From Timema cristinae (Eukaryota > Arthropoda > Insecta > Phasmatodea > Timematidae), in contig JBCFYV010000001.1 of the NCBI GenBank assembly GCA_039000515.1, positions 36,747,620 through 36,811,619 of the forward strand: DNA of 64,000 nt, written 5' to 3'. The notes under the pieces were generated by a model that ran no database searches, was not told the origin of the DNA, and was given only the letters and a program-made list of their open reading frames with translations. Positions 57,680 through 64,000 of the stretch are shown piece after piece; within the stretch, counting starts at the first letter, position 1, and every line of letters begins with the position of its first letter. The position numbers and the translations under genes are program-made.

Positions 57680-59430
57680 AATCGAAACTACAAACCATCG
57701 CAACGTTTATTTTTTTTTTGCTGTTTTCAGATACAAGATGAGTCGAGAACATTGAATGCCTGTATCACCTATATTCCATTGTATCCTCAAACAACAGTGA
57801 AAGCGAAAGACGTTTTCAGAATTGTCAATCCATTGCATAAATGAAGTCGAAATAATTCGAAACCCCTAATTTGTCAAGAAGGTACTATGTCTTCTCTTGA
57901 TCCATCCCGATACAAAAATATAGCTAGAGGAGATGGATACTCAGTACCATCGGAAAACTTGTTTGCATTTCAAGAGCTGGATAATTTATCACTGGACATT
58001 GACTCAAAGACTTTTGATCATGGTTAAGGCATTTAAGATACTACACTTAATAACAAAGTTTCGTGGTACAAAAACTGCTATATTAAGTTCAATAATACTC
58101 AATTATCTAGAACAAGAAGAGGAAGATAAGTTCGCCCAGATCAGGCCCAATTAATCCTGTGAAGATGAGGTACATGGGTGATTCGGATATACCAGAGGTA
58201 TTGTATATTCTGCGATGGCTCCGCTACCAGAGAATCCCAATTAAAAACTGCCTTAACTGATTAACTTGATTAAATTCTGCGTAGTGACGAGGTATTTGAT
58301 AGAGCAAAACTCGTTAATTTGATTAAAACTTGTGTTGCACAGATATTTCAACAATATCTAGAGAACAAATACTTGTCCTACATGGAAAAACAGATGAAAT
58401 ATGTTCAGCGCATTGATGTGGTGTGGGATTTCTACAAATGTGGTAGCTTGAAATAGTCACTCGAATGAAGCATTGCACTGGACTTAGAATACGAGCCAGT
58501 TTGAATGAACCACTCTCCAAAAAGGAAAAATGGAAACAATATTTAAGGTTGGATGGAAACAATAAAGAGCTTTATAATCTTTTGGGAAGTAATTGGAAGT
58601 GCAAAATAAGCCGGAATGTACCATGATTAGCTTTCTAGACAGGGAAGGTATAAAAAGTACTAAACCCTGTAATCAGGAAGAGGCTGATAACCGTGCTTTC
58701 TTTCATGCTGCTGATGATGCGAAACGTGGATTTGAGAGGGTACTGATTTGTGCCAGCAATTCTGACGAGGTAATCATAGGAGTATAATTGTATCAGGATT
58801 GAGGACTAGAGGAGTTCTGGCTCTCCTTTGGAAGTAGAAAAAATCTTAGATATCTTCCATTGAATGAGATTGCTAACTTACTGGGGTCTACACAAGCATA
58901 GGACTCTTAGCATTTCATGCTATGACTGGTTGTGACATCATACCTTCCTTCAGTGTAAGAGGTAAAATTAAATCCACGGGTTGCAGGGACAGCTTCCATG
59001 AGTCCACCTATGAAATCCTTTGTTGCTGTTTCAAAGGGAAATCTGAAATCTACAGTGAACAAGGTTGTAAAATATGTATTAATTATATAATAGATCCTAC
59101 GAACATAGGTTGGCGAATAAGGCCAGAAGAGCACTATTCACACAAAAGAATAGAACAATGGAAAGACTCCCTCCAACGGAAACGCATTGCATCTTCTAGC
59201 CAAAATAACATGTTTCCAGTCAAGAGTGTGTGTCCAATCCTTCCTGCCAACACTTAATATTCTCTGTCCTGCTGAATGAGATTGATCCAATTCACCCGAA
59301 GACTGGTCACCCCACTATCTTTGAAATCTTGTTAATTCAAGAAAATCTGCGACGTTGGATGCATGTTTGGTGTACAGAATCTGAAGCGCACATCCCGTAT
59401 AAATTTGATAGAGAATGTGATCAGTAAACA
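57680..59430 (+). pseudogene. Decayed repeat-associated ORF family ('VDVVWDVY / EEADTR / TGCDT' type)
   Basis: Remnant of a widely dispersed, uncharacterised protein family found in many copies in invertebrate genomes. Three collinear blocks on the plus strand identify it: IDVVWDFYKCGSLK at about 58,410-58,455 (family 'VDVVWDVY..DSLK'), QEEADNRAFFHAADDAKRG at about 58,671-58,730 (family 'HEEADTR...HA..A...G', with a following acidic 'DTDV' block here damaged to NSDEV), and MTGCDIIPSFSVRGK at 58,922 (family 'TGCDT.S.F.G.GK'). Stops and frame changes separate them, so it is dead. The conserved acidic residues have suggested a nuclease-like fold for such families; I treat the function as unknown. 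The C-terminal parts (LQRKRIASSSQNN; HPTIFEILLIQENLRR) are in two frames. Confidence 0.65.
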
Positions 59431-59449
59431 AGATTCACCATTTTTAAAA

Positions 59450-61290
59450 GAGACTTCCTTTTAGTGGTAATATTGTAGCATATAATTACCAGTAACGTTT
59501 GGCTAACAGCAATAAATGGAAGAATATAAATAATCCAAAGCTTTATTATATATATGAAAGTTTATTTATATCTCTTAGACTAAATCCTTTCTTTGTTATG
59601 TCATTATGAATCAATGATAAAACATTTAAACTATTTAATTGCAGATACTCCTTTTTTTGCAGGGTATTTCTTGTTCTTTAGTTAAAATATTTCTCTTTTG
59701 TTCACATTTCCCATAACTTTTAGATGTTTTCAAAGTTAGTATTATTATAACCCTTTTTAACAAGAAACGTTACTGCCTGTTTCAACCATTATTGCAATTT
59801 GCGAAAAATGTAATAGAATTAAAATTCTACTGATGATTGAAGTTAATCCTGTCTAACACTGATCACAAAGGTATCCATTACATACAATACATACTAATAT
59901 AAGAAATTTTAATGACTTTAATTCATTTTGCACAATTCATTGTACACCATATAAAGTATAACCTGAAAGTGACTAGAAATGTACACTCATCCACACGTGT
60001 AAAAAAAAATTGTGTATACTTACGCCTGTGCATAGTACAGATTATTAAAGCACACCAAATTAAAGAAAATCAAATCTTCGATCGTTTTTGTGTGAACTGT
60101 TTTTCTACTGAAGTCATAGAATTAAATATGTTTCGGTGTAATGGAATATTTTAGAGACATAATTAAAATAATATTGAAAATATCTAAAGAATTATGGGAG
60201 ATATGAGTAGATAAGTTTAGTATACATATTCATAATGTATTTACGTCAATATTACAATTCAACACTACATTATTTATATACATTGAAATTCTTAGAAATA
60301 CCGTTTGAGAAGCCATTTATATTACTTAAAAGAATATCAATAATATTAACATGAGTGTGGAATTATAGGAATGATATATTATTGATTAACATTCCATACT
60401 ACAAGGCTTATTTGGCCTGTAAAGACAATAAATGACGTGGGGGAGTTCATGGTTTTGTTAGAAGAGCTTATAGGTTTCAAACCGTGAGACTTGAAATTTT
60501 GAGTAAAGATTCCTTTTTATCCCTAGACCAGAGATAAGACAAAGTTTTGCGAAATTAAACCTGTAAGGGATAAAATAGGGGGTTGGAATGTATTCAAATT
60601 CACTGACCGTGCAACTTTGAACTAATGGACATAGAGACCTAAGATTTAGAATAATTGTTTCTTTATAGAATTGGGTAAGAATATTTGTACGGTTATTTAA
60701 ATTTTATCAGCTAAAGGGATGTATAGAGGCAAAAAAAGTGGTAGTATATTCTTGGTCCTCCAATCAAGATGAAATTTAACATATGGAGGCCAATCGAGTT
60801 GCACTTGCAAAATATTAATATTAGATTTATTTTTATACAGTATTTACACGACTGGTGTTAAGTGTTTTGGAGAAAAGTGGGTGGGGTGTTCAAGACAACA
60901 AAAAATAACATAAATTACTAATTTTCAGGCTGGTAGAAGATTTTGTAGACAACTAATGGCACCACTCCAAATAAATTATAAAAAATATGAACATTTTTTA
61001 TTCAATAAATGGGACACTGGGAAATAGGAGAGTAAACAGAATAAGAAATTTGTATGTGTTCTAGAAAATTTAAATTTGATTCTCAGTTAGAAGGACAACT
61101 CTAAATTACCAAATAATTCTTAAAAATTTAAATTTATAATGTTAGACTTAGAGAAATTTGGTAGTAGAAGGCAAACATTTTCAAAAACAATGGAGTAACA
61201 CTTTCTTTGTGTGATGTAAAACGAAATTGTCAAGCAGATAATAAACGCAAATAATTATAGATAATCATTTTAAATTTTTCCTGCTAACAA
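59450..61290. other. AT-rich spacer, nothing recognised
   Basis: No supportable gene. The short frame at 59,912-60,154 has no family resemblance. Confidence 0.5.
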
Positions 61291-61884
61291 AATATTCTCA
61301 TGCATTTATTTAAATTTGGTATGCCTAACGCTATGTTTTTTAATTAGACAATAAAGTTAAACAATAGATTCTGGAACTCAAGTATTCTCTGGGGTAGGGG
61401 GGAGAACTAAATAAGTGGGGGCAATTTTAAAAGAAAAATGTGTAATTATTTTCTAACATGACATAATCAGTACATTTTCGATAACTTCCGAGTTATTTGA
61501 GATAGGCTTATGGGAAACTAAAGTGCACAACACAATAAGTATGATTGTTTTTGAGTGCTTTATTTTGAAATAAATAAATACGTGATGGAACAACTGATAA
61601 TATTAAACGCTGGGAGTTATAGTTTTAATATTCTTGGTTGAAATTATTAATGTCAAAGACGTTAAGATAAGATATACAGCTTTTTATTAGTCAGAGGAAA
61701 AAAATAATAGGATGTTCTTGTTTTTTCACTAAGGTACTATAAACAAAACTTACTTATTAAAGTTATAATCTATGCAAGGAATCACTTGGGTATTTTAATG
61801 TTTACAATACACATACATACACATTTTTATTTATATTAATGATAGATAAAATGTCCTAAGCCATCCTTCAGTGGTGACACTTTA

Positions 61885-61945
<61 letters not shown>
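61885..61945. repeat. (TTA)n microsatellite, about 20 units
   Basis: Pure tat/tta run. It lies at the left edge of the insertion in copy 2 of the long repeat; another shorter (TTA)n tract at 62,611-62,630 lies at its right edge. Confidence 0.9.
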
Positions 61946-61946
<1 letters not shown>

Positions 61947-62630
61947 TCAGATTGAAATGTCCAAAGAAAATTTATCACTGCGTTTTTTTAAAGTATTTTA
62001 TTAATCAGAATTATTATAATTATAACAGTATTCGAAACCTTTTAGGGCTCCAAGCTCTCTACTGACATAAACTTTATTGTGATGCTCTTTTTGTTTTCAA
62101 TCTCTTCAATAGCAATATTTCTTGTAATTTTACCCTTGATCATGAATGTATTACATGTCCTTTCTCGGGTCTCTAGTTACCCAAAATTATTTTCTCTCGA
62201 CAACTTTAGTATGTTGTATCCACAGCGGTAATCCAAGAATTTTCAAATTAGAAAATTATCATAAAAGAAAATCTAAACTCAGAGTTATTAAGGAACTCCC
62301 TTATAATTATTTACCCTTCGAGGCTCTTCCCCGAATGTGTAGATTTACTTTATTCTAATGCATTATTTTTACTGTTATCATTTTTAAATACTTTAGCTTT
62401 AACTACTCTCAAATTATTTATTATTTTTAACATAATTCTTTAATAATTATGTCTAATTTTTTGTAATTATTCATCAGTATGTATAATTATTTATCGAACA
62501 TTTTTTTTATTATTGAATGTATTTTTATTGTACTTGTGTACTTTTGAATACTCGCCCATCATAAGTCTCATGAATGTTGGCTAGCACTATAGTACATGAA
62601 ATTGAAATGTTTATTATTATTATTATTATA
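61946..62630 (+). mobile_element. Insertion between (TTA)n tracts, LINE 3'-end-like
   Basis: Absent from copy 1 at the corresponding point. The right end passes from an AT-rich stretch through tgaaattgaaatgt into (TTA)n, the way the 3' end of several LINE groups ends in a simple repeat. A 70-codon frame at 62,146-62,358 ends FEALPRMCRFTLF, loosely like the C-terminus of a SOCS-box protein ('PRSLKHLCR..IR'), which is a weak resemblance. Reading is an inference; no RT block is visible. Confidence 0.4.
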
Positions 62631-63656
62631 TATTATATATTAAATTTTAGGTATATGGGCAAGAAACTTTTTGTGATTTCATAGCCAATATAATCCCATG
62701 TACAAGGTTTTATTAAAAATTATTTTAGTTTTTAAAAAAGGCCATTTCTAATAGGACTTTTTTCAATACCTGTAAATCCCACAAAAAGAGTAGAATAAAA
62801 TATTCCTCCCTTTAATGTTTACAAAAGCCAGGAATTAATTCTATTATTTTTGAGTTATTCCTGTGGGAGCGTGGAAGGGTATTTAATGAATGCGCAAAGG
62901 GATATATTATGGAAAAATTTATTGGTGTATAGAGCTAGCTCACAGCTTATTACCGATACGAATACATGAAATTTAAAGTGTGGAAGCAGGGTGGAGACAA
63001 AATTCCCCCCCTTTCCCTTACCTTGACATAAATAAGAATTTGGTTTTAGTAGATAAAACATACTCACCCTCACCCCAATATCAGAAACATATTTATCTAT
63101 ACTTTTCGTAGTACAACCATGTTTGAATGATGGTTCTTGACTGCCTAACTTAAATGTGTCCTCCTATTGACCACCTTCTAAGTCCACCTAATAAAGATAC
63201 AATTAGGAGATTTGTAGTTTTACTCTCTCTTCTCAGACATCAGAATCTTCCATTGATTCTAAAATATACATTTTTTTATATAATGGTTCATCTATAGGAG
63301 AAATAAAAGACTTTTGGCAATATTGCTTTCCACCCATTCACATAAAGAGCCATTCAAGCATTACTAACGTTAAACATTTTTAAATACATGCTAGTTTTAC
63401 ATACTCACATTTTTTTTAAACTGCCAAATAAAATTATAAGTATAAATCACGGTCGTAACTTCAATCTGTTGCAGATCAATATTTTAAAATAACAAGCAGT
63501 TATTTCAACATTGCAGGAAAGATGAATTTCTGCAAGATATTTAAACGTTATAGAATTCGATCCACTAAAGATACATTTTTTATAAAGACTTAATTTCACA
63601 GTTTTGTGTTAAGACGATGTACCAGTTGCGGATCGATAAATCAATATTAATCCTAC

Positions 63657-63850
63657 TTCAATGGCCACATGGTCTAAGGCATCACTCTCGCAACCGACTA
63701 GACTGCCAATGTCAGGGAGCTAGAAATTTGATCCAAGTTGGGTGCTTTCTCCTAAATGGTTTTCAACTCTACCTAAACCATTAGTGTAATTAGTGCATGG
63801 GCGTATAGCTCAAATTCATAAGATACTCTGCTAATAAAATGTATTATTTA
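63657..63850 (+). repeat. tRNA-derived SINE
   Basis: A box tggccacatgg at 63,662-63,672 and a degenerate B box aaatttgatcc near 63,724-63,734. The body is cctaaatggttttcaactc, and the tail accattagtgtaattagtg and gcgtatagc. It matches the family defined by the copies at 19.6, 36.1 and 37.6 kb. Confidence 0.7.
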
Positions 63851-64000
63851 TAATACACGTGCCATGTGTGTCCTCTTCCTCAATGCCTAGGTTATTAGCT
63901 TTTTTGAGTTGTATAAAATTCACAGAACTACGACATAAAATACGTTAAAGAAAAATTACATAGCTTAATTTGTGATATAGTATTAAAAACTTCCCTAATC

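Larger units (their letters stand above)
61300..63130. repeat. Long dispersed repeat, copy 2 (pairs with 18.0-19.5 kb)
   Basis: Same block order and orientation as copy 1. It lacks the 260-bp insertion seen in copy 1 at 18,820-19,080, but holds its own insertion of about 660 bp between (TTA)-rich stretches. The minus-strand frame at 62,855-63,073 contains SCELALYTNKFFHNISLCAF, similar to copy 1. The family is not recognised. Confidence 0.65.

Noticed and set aside
61871..62065. Open frame with a long Ile run
   Set aside because: It is translation of the (TTA)n microsatellite.
62146..62358. SOCS-box protein gene
   Set aside because: Only a short C-terminal resemblance (LPRMCRF) is visible; no SH2, ankyrin or other partner domain is present and the segment behaves as an insertion in a repeat.

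Overview
This window looks like repeat-dominated, non-coding DNA from an arthropod nuclear genome, probably an insect or close relative. The evidence is AT-rich intergenic sequence with no prokaryotic gene organisation, tRNA-derived SINEs, and relics of element classes typical of arthropods: Jockey-clade LINE, BEL/Pao LTR retrotransposon, insect-type Tc1/mariner, hAT and Polinton/Maverick. I found no convincing host protein gene, no intact tRNA or rRNA gene and no CRISPR array. The taxon is an inference only.

Layout. From 1 to about 10,850 the sequence is almost entirely homopolymer runs of all four bases and then abruptly becomes normal; I read this as a low-quality assembly segment and annotate no genes there. 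From 10.85 to 18.0 kb there is a mariner-type transposase relic (11.3-11.8 kb), AT-rich spacer and a pyrimidine-rich block (14.1-15.6 kb). At 18.0-19.5 kb lies one copy of a long repeat whose second copy is at 61.3-63.1 kb; each copy is interrupted by a different insertion. SINEs are scattered from 19.6 to 39.7 kb and again at 63.7 kb. A broken Polinton/Maverick family-B DNA polymerase occupies 23.7-26.8 kb on the minus strand. A diverged tandem array fills 27.1-28.1 kb. A 224-bp composite tandem repeat at 28.8-29.5 kb has an inverted relative at 36.9-37.4 kb. A non-autonomous hAT element (32.7-33.3 kb) and a nest of small repeats (34.0-36.5 kb) follow.

The two best protein-coding relics are a nearly complete Jockey-type LINE on the minus strand (40.4-44.5 kb: Gag-like ORF, endonuclease, reverse transcriptase) and a BEL/Pao pol region on the plus strand (49.2-52.9 kb: protease, RT, RNase H region, integrase, C-terminal domain). 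Both carry frameshifts. A 76-bp-arm inverted repeat lies at 54.2-54.8 kb. A decayed member of a repeat-associated invertebrate ORF family sits at 58.3-59.4 kb. The remainder is AT-rich sequence in which I see nothing supportable.

There is no operon-like cooperation here: each coding relic belongs to an independent selfish element, and the visible history is one of nested insertion, tandem amplification and decay. The least familiar signals are the composite 224-bp repeat built from a degenerate 14-bp core, and the long 18 kb/61 kb repeat pair with a conserved minus-strand reading frame.
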